Shown piece after piece: positions 1 through 11,810 of a DNA stretch of 64,000 bases (position 1 is the stretch's first letter; the number at the start of each line of letters is the position of its first letter). The DNA comes from Chrysophaeum taylorii (Eukaryota > Sar > Pelagophyceae > Pelagomonadales > Pelagomonadaceae). The notes beneath the pieces were generated by a model, which saw only the letters and a list, made by a program, of their open reading frames with translations, was not told the DNA's origin and did not search any database. The position numbers and the translations under genes were made by a program. Location of the stretch: positions 108,397-172,396 of the forward strand of contig JAQMWT010000575.1 of NCBI GenBank assembly GCA_029834535.1. Direction: 5' to 3'.

Positions 1-2
1 CT

Positions 3-800
3 CGAGGAATGCATAATCCAGCATTTCTGCATGTTCAAGTACTAACAGGAACGCTCCGCTACTTGCGTAAGCCCGAAAATCGTAATCTTCGCCTCTGGTA
101 CTACTCTGGTTCTTCCGCTCTAATGGACCATCTTCGACTTCTTATCGGTAATCGTACTGACATGGCCACCACGTTGGACTACACTAAAGAGCAAGTTAAT
201 TCAGCTAATTTTGATCCACTGGTCGCATTCGTTGATGCCGATAACGCACCTTCTTATGAACACGACCGCAAATCTACAACCGGCTACGCTATCCTTTTGT
301 TTGGTTCTCTCATCACTCGGAAGTCTAAGCTACAGCCTATAACAGCTACTTCTACGCATGAGAGTGAACTTATCGCCCTCAATATGTGTGCCGATGATGT
401 GGTTTGGTTACGCAAATTGCTAACGGAAATGGCATTCGTTATAAATCCTCGCTTCTATCTCCACCAACCTTCAGGGAAAGATCTGCTACTAGATTATGAT
501 GCTCACGACAATCCCCGCCCATCGGACATGTCGTTCATACGTAACAGTCCTATACTTGGAGATTCGGCCTCTGCTATTCATCTATCAAACAACCCCGACA
601 GCGCGACTAAGGATAAAGCTATCAGCACACGCTGGTTCCGTATACGCGACTACGTACAGTTAAAACGAATCCGCCTACATCATGTTTCCGGTACCCATAA
701 TATCGCCGATGGATTTACCAAACCATTTGGAGCTCCACTCTTCAGCAGATTTCGCACGTTACTCGGCTTACAACAACCCATAGCTCAACAAGATGGTTAA
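3..800 (+). mobile_element. Ty1/copia retrotransposon pol, C-terminal end (RT tail and RNase H), partial
   Basis: An open frame enters from the left edge and stops at 798-800. It is the last ~265 residues of a copia-type Pol polyprotein. The RNase H fold is readable: 'VDADNA' carries the first catalytic Asp, 'STHESELIAL' the Glu, 'GDSASAIHL' the next Asp, and 'NIADGFTKPF' the last Asp just before the usual copia end. The stretch 'DRKSTTGYAILLFGSLI' is the family hallmark. The upstream part of Pol (integrase, most of RT) lies outside the window. The frame is uninterrupted, so the element decayed recently or is still intact. Base composition is visibly more AT-rich than the host genes further right. 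I could not place a 3' LTR with confidence in the ~200 bp that follow. Confidence 0.93.
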
Positions 801-1015
801 TCATTACCCTCCATTATGTCCAAAATGACTTTAAACTAACCCTGTTATGCGCAGGATACTGGCTTGCTAAAATGTGAAATGCAACATAAAATGTGATGTG
901 GAGATTCCTCCCATGATGAATCCCACTAAAAACAAAGATGCTGCGAGCCGACACCACTCGACCATGAACCGTGGTCGCGGTGGTGGTATACTGTCACTGT
1001 CTCCACCTTTTATCT

Positions 1016-2094
1016 TAACTACTAATCGACAGATGTTTGTCTGTCTGTCTGTTTGTTTGTTTGTTTGTCTGTCTGTCCCTCGATTTAGGGTAAGGATCAG
1101 GTAGGCGCGAGAGTAAGGATCAGGTAGGTGCGAGAGCCAGAGAGTGATCCTCCAAGCCGTCTACGGCGACCTCGCAGACTATTTCCACGACCCGCGGCGG
1201 CTCTTTCAGCGCGCCATTCTCACGCCCCGTCGAAACGATGTTGTCATTCTCACGCCCCGTCGAAACGATGTTGTCGATGCTGACAACGCGCGCATGACCG
1301 CGGCCTTTTTTTCCCGGAGACGAGGCGTCGGAGTTCTTTTCGGCCGACTAGGTTGGGTCGGAAGACGACGCCTCGCTCTTTACAGTAGAGTTTTCAACTC
1401 CCTGACAACCAACGGCATGCTGACTTTGATCGCGAGCTTAAAGTCTTCGCAACCTCGACCCGTCGCACGGCCACTGCAACGGTACTAGATACATGATCGA
1501 TCGTGTCGTGTCACCGAGGCTCCTCGAACATGTATCCCTTAAGGCCCGCCTACGCCAAACGATCAACAAGAGCCAGGGCCAGACGCCCCGCGAGGTCGGC
1601 GTCCTCTTTCCCAAGCCCGTCTTCTGCCACGTCCAGCTCTACGTGGCTCTCTGTCGATCGGCAACCCCGAGGATATCCTCTTCTGAGTCGACGACTCCAC
1701 CCTACCCCACACGTGCTGCGCAATACCTATAAGCCCCCTCCCGGCGTCTACACGCGCACTGTAGGTGAACTTACTGGGACCAGGTGAACTTACTGGGGTT
1801 TGAGATTGGGACTAGGTGAACTTAGTGACCAGGTGAACTTACTGGGACCAAGTGAACTTACTGGGGTTTTTAGAGTGAACGCAAAGGCTAGCGGCGTGTA
1901 CGGATCAAAGCAGCTTAGATTGGCGGAGGTGAGAGCGACGAGCTCGAAGGAGAGTGGGGTGAGTGGGTGTGAGCACGAGTGGGTTTACGCCGAACTTACT
2001 GGGGTTAGAGATTGGGACTAGGTGAACTTACTGACGAACGTAACGGGACCAGGTGAACTTACTGGGGTTAGAGATTGGGACTAGGTGAACTTAC
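1016..2094 (+). repeat. Helitron-derived repeat, copy A (Pif1-type helicase C-terminus, frameshifted)
   Basis: About 1.08 kb shared with three other copies (59905-60937, 60945-62003, 63268-64000). It starts at 'taactactaatcgacagatg', runs through TGTC/TGTT simple repeats and two 'gtaaggatcaggtagg' units, then a broken coding region. In three different frames one reads fragments of a Helitron RepHel Pif1 helicase: 'AILTPRRNDVVDADNARM', then 'RNLDPSHGHCNGTRYMIDRV' at about 1448-1507, then motif V 'TINKSQGQT' and motif VI 'QLYVALCR' at about 1556-1662. This copy alone has a 30-bp tandem duplication at about 1217-1276. The frameshifts mean it encodes no working helicase. The 3' part is an array of short repeats, described separately. 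Confidence 0.82.
1765..2094 (+). repeat. Tail array of ~15-bp units 'ggtgaacttactggg'
   Basis: Nine imperfect copies of 'ggtgaacttactggg' form the 3' end of Helitron-derived copy A. They are separated by short spacers such as 'gttagagattgggactag' and by a ~130-bp unique stretch in the middle. The same array, in reverse complement, ends copies B and C. In B and C it terminates in 'ggcctgcacttg'. Copy A lacks that terminus and its array runs directly into the gag-like open frame, so copy A is probably truncated at this side. Confidence 0.85.
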
Positions 2095-2214
2095 TTGAGT
2101 TATAATGCTCTAACTCCAAGCGCTGCACCGACTAGTTCCCCTAATCGGAAACATCAAACCTATTTGTCGGTGGCGCAAGGACATCAATCTACGCCCGTGA
2201 CGCCCACGGCGCCC

Positions 2215-3600
2215 ATGGCAGCTGCCCAACAACAGTCTAAATCGCAAGCAGCAAAGTTTGAGTATTTCCTGCTCAAACACTGTAAATTTGACGTATTAGC
2301 GATGATGTCCGGGAACGTTACTGCTCTTGGTTCATCACCACCCAACTTTCTTATTCCGCAACACAAGGACCCCCAGTGCTGGCTTAAGTCTTTACAGCAG
2401 CTGCTTACGGAAGCACAACAGACAGAGTTTGTGGACAATCTACAATATCTCAGCTCATTGTTGTGTGTCAAAACTAAGCGTATCCGAAACGCCCCCGCTA
2501 TATCTCCTAACGAGGGAATTCGTCTTCATCGCTTCCCACCCATTAACGGGGTTGTCAAAGTACATGTGACGTGTACAAAGTGCTACAATAAAACTGATAT
2601 GCCAGGCACACCAGTCGTGGTCATCATCTGTAATGAAGATGAACTTAAAACTGACAGGATTCGCCAAATTATTGAGGATCATCTCGCGTCTGAGCAACAC
2701 GCATCCCACTGCTTTGACATACCGCGCCCTTTCTTTTTGTTGATTTGTGCGCTGTGCGATCGGTCACACCATGGGATAGCCTTAATTCGCAACAGTCAGC
2801 AGCCATTCCAGCTGCCTTGTTTTAATGATCCGGCTGCTCACACTAGAGCTATAATCCTCCGCCTTGGAAAGTCAATTGCTATTAATAAGCAGCTCAAAGA
2901 CGCAATCATGCAGACTGCGACATCCCTTAAAGTTGATGCCTCTAAAATCATTGTTAACCTTGACGATAGCACCGTGCTTTTACTTCAGCTGCCCTTTATC
3001 TCGAGTGTAAATCTTGAGATTCTTGTAGCAGCTTGGTCTTTGTTACATTCTGTTGAAGATAAAGTATGTGTAGTAACCAACCCGGATGAGCTGCTTAACG
3101 TGCTTGTCGAACGCTTCGTTAATGATGTTTCCCGCCAATTAAACGCAATCTCCTCCGAGACGTTACCGCCAATGCTTAATTATTTTCGTCAACCATCACC
3201 TGTACAGCAAACTGCCTTTAAAAATGTGCTAATCCAGGTTGGCTACCCTTCGGACATAATTGATGTCTTTTCAGATGATACTTCTTCTGAAGATGTTTCA
3301 CCAGCGCCGATCGACAATCCACCCGCTGAACCCACGCCAGATAAAGCTAACGACGATATGGCTGAATCTTTACATCAATTAAAAGAAGAGGTTCGGTCTT
3401 TATCCTTACGTCTCACTAATACCGAACAGCACTTGATGGCGCGAGATCAACAACTATCGCTTGCATTAACATCTCCCACACAGATGCAAGAGACTTACGA
3501 AAATTTAAACACTCAAGTGATTGAGAACATCAAGCATGTGTCTCTATTAGACAACATCTTGTCAGGTCTTCAGATGCATCAGGACACCACACGCGCCTAA
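2215..3600 (+). CDS. Gag-like protein of a decayed Ty3/gypsy element (intact frame, 461 aa)
   Basis: The frame is open from 2089 to the stop at 3598-3600. The first ATG in frame is at 2215, giving 461 residues, and the true start may have been cut off by the repeat just upstream. I do not recognise a named family. Visible features are two CxxC pairs ('CTKC' and 'CALC') near the middle, an acidic Ser/Pro-rich linker, and a C-terminal coiled-coil-like segment ('ESLHQLKEEVRSLSLRL'). There is no CCHC knuckle. It is called Gag-like because it lies directly 5' of protease, RT, RNase H and integrase remnants in the same orientation and shares their AT-rich composition. The contrast between an intact first frame and a shattered pol is odd. 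A captured or domesticated gene is the alternative. Confidence 0.5.
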   Translation: MAAAQQQSKSQAAKFEYFLLKHCKFDVLAMMSGNVTALGSSPPNFLIPQHKDPQCWLKSLQQLLTEAQQTEFVDNLQYLSSLLCVKTKRIRNAPAISPNEGIRLHRFPPINGVVKVHVTCTKCYNKTDMPGTPVVVIICNEDELKTDRIRQIIEDHLASEQHASHCFDIPRPFFLLICALCDRSHHGIALIRNSQQPFQLPCFNDPAAHTRAIILRLGKSIAINKQLKDAIMQTATSLKVDASKIIVNLDDSTVLLLQLPFISSVNLEILVAAWSLLHSVEDKVCVVTNPDELLNVLVERFVNDVSRQLNAISSETLPPMLNYFRQPSPVQQTAFKNVLIQVGYPSDIIDVFSDDTSSEDVSPAPIDNPPAEPTPDKANDDMAESLHQLKEEVRSLSLRLTNTEQHLMARDQQLSLALTSPTQMQETYENLNTQVIENIKHVSLLDNILSGLQMHQDTTRA

Positions 3601-6600
3601 GACTGCACGCAGTCTCTACCAAGTACCCGGAGAGGGTCAAATCTCTCCACGTTCTACTACCCTGCGGGACGCCGCGTTGGCCTCGAACGACTCGATGATA
3701 ACGACGAGCATTCTGAAATCGACGCCCCAATTAATATCTCGCGCGACAACGACACCGACGAGATGCTGGATATCACGAGACGGCCGGCAAAGTCGCGCAC
3801 GACTCTGCTAGCATTTTTTCCGAGGAGATGCATGAGATTATTTCAGATTGTTTCGAACGTGAGATATCGGATGGTGCCGCCAGCCAGCGTGGTCTCCGAC
3901 AACGATGCTTCAAGTGCTGCGTCTAACGACTCGAACCGTACGAAATCGAGCTCGAACACGGGATCATCAGTGATGGGGAACGAGATTTTATGCGAAACAC
4001 CGAAAGAGAGTTCTGGTTTGGGCGTCCATCAGCCGTCCTCATACTTGAACCTCGGATCGTATGTAGTGGGAGAATGATTTTCATCAAGAGACCGAAGATG
4101 CGCTACCTCCGGCAAATCTGAAAGAGAATCCAGCAATTAACGTCCCAAGCCGACATTCGCAAGTAACGCAATGGTCGGGAATTCGTGTGCAGATAATAGC
4201 CAGTCTCGGCGCTACGTGGAATATACTCTTTTTTGATCAAAGTGCCGAGCCTAATGATCGGAACGAGAACAGTGAGGGAGATTATTATGCGCTTATGCGA
4301 CTTGACAGCTTTTCATTATTCATCAAGATGATGGCGAGTTCTTCATTCATCGCGAGGATGGTGACACACCCACCGACGAGCGAGACGCGTTTCGATGATG
4401 ATGAGCGCGGTGTGGGAAAATTTTTTGGTCGCACCGCCGAACCAGCCCTTCGGACTACCAATATTACGCAAAAATCCGCGGACGAGCGAAGCCGAAAACT
4501 ACAACGTAGGCTCGCTGCGCTCCCCGAAGACCCATGGAATACTAACGAGACACCGTATGGTTCTGAGCGAACCAGACCCTCGCTGCTCGTGCGCACGCTT
4601 CCGTCTCGTAACCGGACTTATTAGCAGGATCCAAACGTGGCTCTCTGCGTGTCGTCATTCGACAATAACACCGCTCGACAAATCGGCCGTCGAGGAGAGT
4701 CTTCGAGTCATCACTTGCTTGGATACGGGAGGTTTGACGTTCATGCCGATTCACGTCTTTGGTGAAAACAATTGTACGGCACCATCATCGCCGTGGAAGG
4801 TATGGCCGACGTGACACCTACATTTGTCGCGATTTGGCTAATCATCGTCGAACCTACAACGCCCAGGTACGGCTGTCGCTGCGACTTGAATCCGGACAAG
4901 CAGTCGTGGTTACGTCTTCTTGCGTCGAAGATGTCGTGGCTGGTACCTGTTCTACTCGGGATTGCGATTCGTCGGCTTCCTCCGCGGTTGCAGTTACTTC
5001 GGTCGACGATGTCCCAAAGAGTGACCATCATGCAGGGGCAGGCCATTGCGCAAGGAGATGAGGTGCACTGTCACGAAGAAGTCACTGCGGACCACCACCC
5101 TTGGCGGATGATCTTCAACTACTACGAGCCGTCAGGTTAACGATGAAGCGAAAGAGAGCACTGCTTCGTTTCGATCAACGGCTACCCGACGCAACCTTCG
5201 GAAAATGAGCCGAGTCAAGCCATATTAACCGCGCCGGTGCCATTTCAGGATTGGGCAGCTGGAAAATCGCTCGAGGAACGTGACCGTTTGCTCGAACAGC
5301 ACTATCAGTACCACACTCGACAACAACAAATTCTCCGACGTCACGCCTGACTTGAGTGGGCTCCCGTGGGCATCACGCCCTTGGACTTGATTTTCTCGGG
5401 GATTGGCGGAAGAACGAACTCGCGGACGTTTGAGGTGCAACGACCTTTACGGCATTTTGTTCCGAGTCCTTCGACTCTCGTCGGACACAGCCAACGAAGT
5501 TCGTCGACGAATACCTTCGGAACTTACCCGTGGTTCAGCTAGCGCGTTGTGGAAAGGATGAGCAGATATTGAGATTGGTGAAGATTTGCTTGCCCCGCGA
5601 GCACTGGCCGATCGATCTGTTTATGGGCACGCCGCCGTGCGTGCACTCAGCTTTGTGCGACGCTGGCAAGGAAATAGCCTCGTGGAAAATCGCGCTTTCC
5701 AAAAAATCTGGTCGCTCGATGATCGAGCAAGAACCCTTGATTTACTTACTCCCAGGTCGCTCGTCATCACGAGTAGGTCAACGCTGCCGATTATTTAAAG
5801 CCACTACCCCTGATTTAATATTAGCTCTCGCGAACGCACGTTGATCACGAGCTTCCCTCTATAACTCCATGACCTGTGGCACTCTTCAAGTGTAATTTGT
5901 GGGCGACCTCTGTTTTGACCCGTCTACAGCAATGCTGCAGCGCGATAATTTTTCGACTGCACGCGTCCAGCCACACTGATCAATCGTACACCTTCTTCAC
6001 TCGGAATGCTTTACGCGTGGGACCGTAGTTCTCAGAGACCAACCCTTCCTTTTACGCGATAGCATATGTATTAACAATGCCAACCGATCATGACTAGCTC
6101 AATCTTAGCGTTTCAAAACCTTCGTTAAACACGTCGACGCGTTTCGTTGGGTGGATGTCTGTCAAAGATTTGTACGATTCGACAAAAAAGTGGAAGCCCC
6201 CAGATATTTATTCCATGGAAGCCTTCGGACCCGCTAGCGTCGGGGGCGACGCATTTTTCTTCTTCTTCGGGGCCCCACGGCACATCGAAAATGTATCCAC
6301 AAACGAAAACAACTAAAGAAAACAAAAGAAACAAAGAACAAAAGGGAGCCAGAACCACGACACAAATACAAAAAGAAGCCCGATGTGCCATGGAAAAACG
6401 TGCCGCGAGAGACGAACGAAGAAGAAGCGCCACTTCCTCAAACTCCTGAAAGATAAGGAAGCCATCCAAGTGAAGATACCGACGGAAGAACAAATGGCAA
6501 AGGCCGTGGACGAATTTGGCATACCAGACCATCCTCTCGTTTAGACGAAGATGTAATATTAAGCCTCTGTGTTCGCTTAGGCTTTCTTTCTTCTTCGATG

Positions 6601-9370
6601 CGATGAAGAAGGGTGCTGACTTGGAACATCCAACACGTTTCATGCCGCCGTCGATGTACGTCAGCTCAACGACAAATTTGTCGACGACAGTTGGCCGAGT
6701 GTGCGACATGCCTTAGCTCTTCTATTCGGACGCAAGATTTTTTCTGACGTCGATTGTTATACGCTCGGGTTACCACAACCTTCGTCTGGATCCCCAACTC
6801 AGGACGCCGTCACTATGGTGAGCCCGCTTGGAGTTCACAGTTTCCTTTGACTACGTCTAGATGCCAAAACGTCCGGCGCTCTATTTTGCAAACAGATGAC
6901 TTTCGAACCGGCTATATCGCGAACCAATAACTTTCTCAGACGATATCATATGGTGGGAACGAACGATGTCAAGGGTCATGTATAAATAAGTACACCTGGC
7001 TTACGAAAGGTACACTGGCAGAACGTCAAAGTTCCACCTGCTTATGGACGATATCGGATTTCTCGGTCATATCTCCACGCCACACGGACTTAAGCCAAAT
7101 CCGCTGGAAGCGTGGAAGAATATGCCCACGCACTCTGCCGAATACATCTCCAAGACCCAGATTCGATCCTTCATCGGGATGAACAACCATTGTCGCCGAT
7201 ACATCTTGAAGGACCACTCCTAAAATTGCTGAGACACTAAGACGACTCACGGAAAAGGGAGTACCGTGCAAATGGATTCCAGAATGTCAAAAGGCTTTGG
7301 ACACGATCATCGCAGCTTTAGTAGTGGAATCTCGCGGTGTGTAACATCCTGACTATGACATACCATTCCATATTCGGCCAGATGGCTCCAAATATCGTTT
7401 TGGTGCCTATGTCTTTCAGTTTGTGGAAGTTACGAACAACGAAGGTCATACCTTCGTGTTAGTTAGTTAGTTAGTTACGAACCCCCGTACTTACGTTTAT
7501 GAGCGAAGTGGCGGACCCTGATCGCCGACTACGGTTGCGATGGAGGACGGTGCCTCATGAATCCTGAGCCTTGCGAGGGCATCCGCCGCCCTCCCGGCGT
7601 AGGTTGGCACCTAGTCGCCTCCCGGGCGGGCCGGTTGGCAGCCGGAACGTTCGCAGTGGGACGGGGTATGGCCGGGGGGCGAAGACGGAAGGTTATCGAC
7701 GAGTTGGTTGTCAGTCACATCGCGGTCTCCTCGTCGCATGGCGACAAGCTTGATGGTCACTCTCCGCCGACCGACCTTTCGGCGCTCCTCGTCTACAGGC
7801 CCGTGATTCCGGACTGGCTCCTGTCGGTCCGGCCTGGCTCCCATGCTCGGGAGAGGTCTGAAGTTAGTTAGTTAGTTACGAACAACGCAGGTCATACCTG
7901 TCGCGAAGAACGAGTGTTTTTTTGAACCGAGCTGTGCCTTAGCAGATGCGCTATTACGAGCCGCGCCGCTTGGAACTCTCCTCGCCGTCGTTCTTGCTTT
8001 GGAAGACCTTGCATCGAACTTGCGTTTGTCCGCAACACGATTCATTCTAGTGGCCAGCTTGCTCGATGGGCAACGCGCTTAGCGAATTTTGACCCCGAGC
8101 TCGGCTACAAGCCTAGCAAGTCGCCTGGGATGAGTACACCGGACTATTTCTCGCGGAATCCTATTGATCATGTGATCGAGACCGAAGAATTCGGAGGGCC
8201 CCTCAATCACGCGCGTATGTGGTAGTGCAGGAGCTCCCGGTTCCTGAAGATGAGACCGGATGTCATGTTGTTTTATCGCTCATACAGACGAATATTCCGG
8301 AGGACTTTCATGATCCGGTAGACGATCCATGAGACTAGCGACCTCGCACGCAACTCGCCAGCGCAAGAGTAAAGTTTCTCAGGCCCGTTAACATCCTCTG
8401 CAGTATGATCCTCAAGTCCAGCGTGATTTTAGCGATAAGTTCCCTGACAATATCACTTCAAAGGAAATAGCGAAAGCTCAAGAGCCGCGACCATACTCTA
8501 AACATTTGTCGAAAACATACTCCTGCAAGGTTTTTTTCTCCCACGTTAGATCCTGGCCGCTAATGGCCGCGAGTTTGTAAACGAAACTTACGTCAATTTT
8601 GTGAAGATTTCAACGCGCGCTACGGGACCACGATTCCGTATCACGCACAAGCCAATCCGGCCGAGCGTGTTAATCGGTTTCTCAAGGCCTTTCTTCGTGC
8701 TTGTCTCCAAGGTCGAAGCATTGCCGATCGGCCGGGCATTCGCTCAGTACGTTCGTCTTGCTATAATCGCAAGTTCATCCCTCCTAGGACGCAAACATGG
8801 CAGTTTACGCTTCGCATGAACCGACAGCCCATACTTCCCACTGACTACACTTTGATGACACAAACTGATCCTGTTTTGCCGCGTACTCATGCTTTGGCGG
8901 AAGTCAAGCAAAATCTCCGGTTTTATTCCCAATTCGTCGCTGAAGCTCATATGCACGCGACACAAACTCAGAAGCTTACACCTACAATCACGTTGATGTC
9001 GAATATGCCGTTGGTTCGCATGTCCTCGTTCATATCCCTAAGCCTTAAGACCAGAATGGCGCGGACCTTTCATCATCATCTCTCAGCAGCTCTCTCCGGT
9101 GTCGTATCGTATTAGCTCTATTCATGCACCGGAGCGCACAGTGTCAGTCCAACAGATCAGTTTCCGTGCCACCGATGCTGGACAACACCGGCGACCGCTC
9201 AGAATCGGGTTCTTTTCGCGATGATTACCGACGCGGAAAATTCGCCTGTATCTTCCGTATCCCGACCGCGCGCGACAAATGATGGCGTGACAAGATTCAA
9301 GTTGCTGACGTTTATGAGGAATATGATCATGAAATGGCCGTGTTGCCTTCAATTGTTATTCTGATTTAGA
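3601..9370 (+). mobile_element. Ty3/gypsy retrotransposon pol relic (PR, RT, RNase H, integrase), heavily frameshifted
   Basis: No frame is intact, but gypsy Pol parts appear in order. Protease: 'ITCLDTGG' at about 4708-4731 and a 'LGLDFLGDW'-like stretch near 5380. Reverse transcriptase: 'VDVRQLNDKFVDDSWP' at about 6650, 'RSGYHNLRLDP' at about 6755, the active-site remnant 'SDDIIWWERT' at about 6937, and the thumb 'FLGHISTPHGLKPNP' at about 7060. RNase H: 'CKWIPECQKALDTI' near 7270, 'HPDYDIPFHIRPDGSKY' near 7350, and 'RWATRLANFDPELGYKP' near 8065. Integrase: 'TIPYHAQANPAERVNRFL' near 8630. All are on the + strand. A 0.4-kb insertion splits RNase H. I did not find a pair of LTRs. 3601-4700 and 5410-6600 hold no motif I can name. 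Confidence 0.85.
7456..7875. mobile_element. GC-rich ~0.4-kb insertion inside the gypsy RNase H
   Basis: The gypsy RNase H reading is interrupted after 'gaacaacgaaggtcatacc' and resumes after a second copy, 'gaacaacgcaggtcatacc'. Between them lies a GC-rich block. It is flanked on both sides by 'ttagttagttagttacgaac', a direct repeat of about 20 bp that includes a short TTAG microsatellite. Such a tail plus a target duplication would fit a SINE-like or other non-autonomous element. An open frame of ~100 codons (7557-7871) exists but shows no recognisable domain. I cannot tell the orientation or the source of the element. Confidence 0.6.
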
Positions 9371-10160
9371 TTCAAAAGACGATCCCTGATTATTTTGATT
9401 CCATTTCGCCCCTCGACGTCAGCTGATTCCCACAGTGTACACCCTGTGTCACCACTGCTTCTCTTCCCACGAGATCAATTTTCTCATTCCCAAGTTTTAG
9501 CTTTACAGCAACCGCTTTCCTTCTCCCCGTCGTTCGCCGTGTTCGAACTCTTTTGCCTGTCTTGACCAGCCCCAGCGCTGAGGGCAGCTTCCTATCAAAA
9601 AAGAGGACTCCTGTGGCAGAAACCCTTGTTCCGCTACCTCTCCATCTTAGCTTACCCTCTATCTTTAGCTCATACCTCACCCCATGTTTTAAGCATATCA
9701 CGATATCCAACCTACAGCCCTGGGTGCTCGCGTTCGCACCCCTCCCTCTAAGCAGTCGACATTTCAAGAAACCTACAACAAACCACTGAACGCCCTACAT
9801 GCTCACGTTCGCAACCCCCCCCCCTCCTCTCAGCAGCCGACCTTTAAGTACCATAAGCCAAGTCTCAACCCCATATAGGTTTTGGCGAGCAAGGTGAGCG
9901 TGTGGCTCTGGCGACAGGAAGCCTCTCGTCACCCGGTCGGCGTCAATTGAGGTGCAGAAGCCCAAGGCCGTATTCCTGGTAAGCAGAAGTTGTCTTTCCT
10001 GTACCGCCACAGTGAGCACGCAGGGCGTTGAGTTGTTTGGGAAGGTGTGCGGATACGCGAGTGGTGCCTCGAGGGCGTATACAGCAGTAAAATATGGGTG
10101 GCTTCTCCGGATCTGCCTGATTGCCCATATCATTTTCGCTTCTTTAGGATTGGGCTGTCA
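9371..10160. other. Intergenic, no gene seen; carries two diverged copies of a short interspersed motif
   Basis: This stretch separates the gypsy relic from the next retroelement relic. I see no coding signal. The only structure is a pair of related ~55-bp units at about 9720-9775 and 9796-9850. They share 'agcagtcgacatttcaag' or its diverged form 'agcagccgacctttaag' after a C-rich run. The same unit recurs at about 16174-16232 and 63178-63240. Confidence 0.55.
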
Positions 10161-10179
10161 CAGCGGATATAACCCGAGG

Positions 10180-11770
10180 CCCCTAGTCGTGGACATCGCC
10201 GAGCTGGGGGGCAGGCAAAGAGAGGAGGGGCCCCGCTCGCAGGTCATGAGCCGCCGGACGAATGTGCGACAAAGTGTAGCGTCCTGCTGGGCGTAGGCGG
10301 CCTGAGTGGGGCTGCCCGAGACGGCGACATGGCTGAGGGCACTGAGGGCACAGTGCGCCCGGCGCAGAGCGTTGTCGATCCCACACTTGCGGTAGATGCG
10401 GCGAACTTGGGGTCGCCTTGGCCTCGGTGAAGTTGGCACAGCCACCTTCCAAACAAGTCCGCGCTGTGATTCGAGGGGCCCAGGCGTTGGCGAGTTCGTG
10501 GCATGCTGCACTGGCCTCACCGAGGACACCAAAGACGAGGCCAGCGATGGTGCCGTAGCTGCGTAGACGCTGCTCTACAGGGAGGCCGTGTGGGGGCGCG
10601 GCACCAGGCAGGGAGATGGTGGTGTCGATGTCGCGAACGTGGTTCAGGTATTCGACGTGGACTTGCGCTGCGTGCCGATCGACAGGTGAAGGGTGAGAGG
10701 GATGAAGGACGCTGGGGGTATAGAACGAGCCCCGGGCGAGCGTCTTGACGTCGTAGAGTCGCTCTTTGTCGAGCGTGACGAGGATATCAGACACGACGTC
10801 GCGTCCGGCGAGGTTGCCTTGATACCAGCCAGAGAGGCTCGAGCAGAGGCTCGAGCGGACGGCAGTGGCGACGACGTCAGCAAAGATGCCGAAACTTCGG
10901 ACGGGGCGGGGATACGGGCCTCGTGCAGGGATTTGAGGAGGCGGCCGAGCAAGTCGTCATTCCAGGTGGTGCGTGCTAGTCCGGGGTTGAGGAGGTGAGG
11001 GTGTGAGAAGGGGGATCTTACCGTGGGCGTCAAGAATGGCGTCAGTGCCCAGAATGCGGGTACCCACGAGGCCCGCGCAAGCGGAGAAAGATAGTCAAAG
11101 TATTGGGCGCACATCTCGGCCCAGCAGCGGTTGGGTATCGGAAGTGAGGAGCCGGACTACGAGCTGATGAATATGGTCGAGAAGCGATCCCATGAAGACG
11201 CCGCGACCCGACGAGCATCGGTGATCGGAAGGATGGCCACCAGTCGCCGGAGTGCAGTGGCCCGAGCGCATCGCGCTGGCAAGTAGTAGCACGTTGGAGC
11301 TTGGGTATGAGCAGCGGCGTCGGGGCGGTTGGGTCAACGAGGACGCCCATGGAGACAAACTCGCGGGCGAGAGGACCGTCGACGAGTTGAACGTTGGTGG
11401 GGTCACCGGATTCAGCGCCCCCGTTGAAGGCCAGCGTCGCACGGAGATCAGCGAGCAGCCTACCCCACGCGTTCTCGAGTGCCAGCGTCAGGCGACAACC
11501 GGAGACAACATCAGCGCGAAGCCTATCCCACGCGTTCTCGAGTGCCCGCGCCAGGCGGCAACCGGAGAGAAGAAGGCGGCGCAAACGGTGCAGCTCCTCG
11601 CCTGCGCGAAAAGAGTTGGCACCCAGGACCGAGGCGACGCGGGGGTTGTAGCCAGGGACCTCGATGGCACCCGCCGGATCGCGGAGGTCGACGAGATGCG
11701 GGAGGCCTTGGGCCGCCGTGCCGACGAAGGCGGCGGGGCTGAGGTCGGCGCAGGTGCGAATACCGCCACC
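10180..11770 (-). mobile_element. Retroelement C-terminal region with PD...DxK signature, decayed (copy 1)
   Basis: Read on the minus strand, several frames give a protein closely similar to that at 62120-63035. Near 10795-10740 is 'VSDILVTLDKERLYDVKT', which has the D...DxK spacing of restriction-like endonucleases. Downstream come 'AAQVHVEYLNHVRDID' and 'PVEQRLRSYGTIAGLVFG', then the remains of 'RRIY..WG'. Further 5' (11600-11050) is 'LVDGPLAREFVSMGVLVDP' and related text. I believe this is the post-RT end of a non-LTR-type retroelement protein of the kind abundant in algal and dinoflagellate genomes, based on recall of the pattern. Frame changes show it is dead. It contains a ~63-bp tandem duplication. 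Confidence 0.65.
11465..11590. repeat. ~63-bp tandem duplication inside retroelement copy 1
   Basis: Two adjacent units each contain 'cacgcgttctcgagtgcc' followed by 'gcgycaggcgrcaaccggaga'. On the minus strand each encodes a version of 'SGCRLARALENAW', so the duplication kept the frame (21 codons). Confidence 0.8.
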
Positions 11771-11810
11771 CGTCGAGGCGGAGGCGTTGGGACTTGAAGA
11801 ACACGATTTA

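Noticed and set aside
801-1015. Copia 3' LTR after the RNase H end
   Set aside because: A TG start can be imagined at about 842, but there is no purine tract before it and no second LTR in the window to compare.
1040-1080. TGTC/TGTT repeats as telomeric sequence
   Set aside because: The unit is a tetranucleotide microsatellite at the end of a dispersed element, also present mid-window, and not a TTAGGG-type repeat.
1765-2094. Regular short repeats as a CRISPR array
   Set aside because: Units are 15 bp, irregularly spaced, vary among copies and belong to a Helitron-derived element in a eukaryote.
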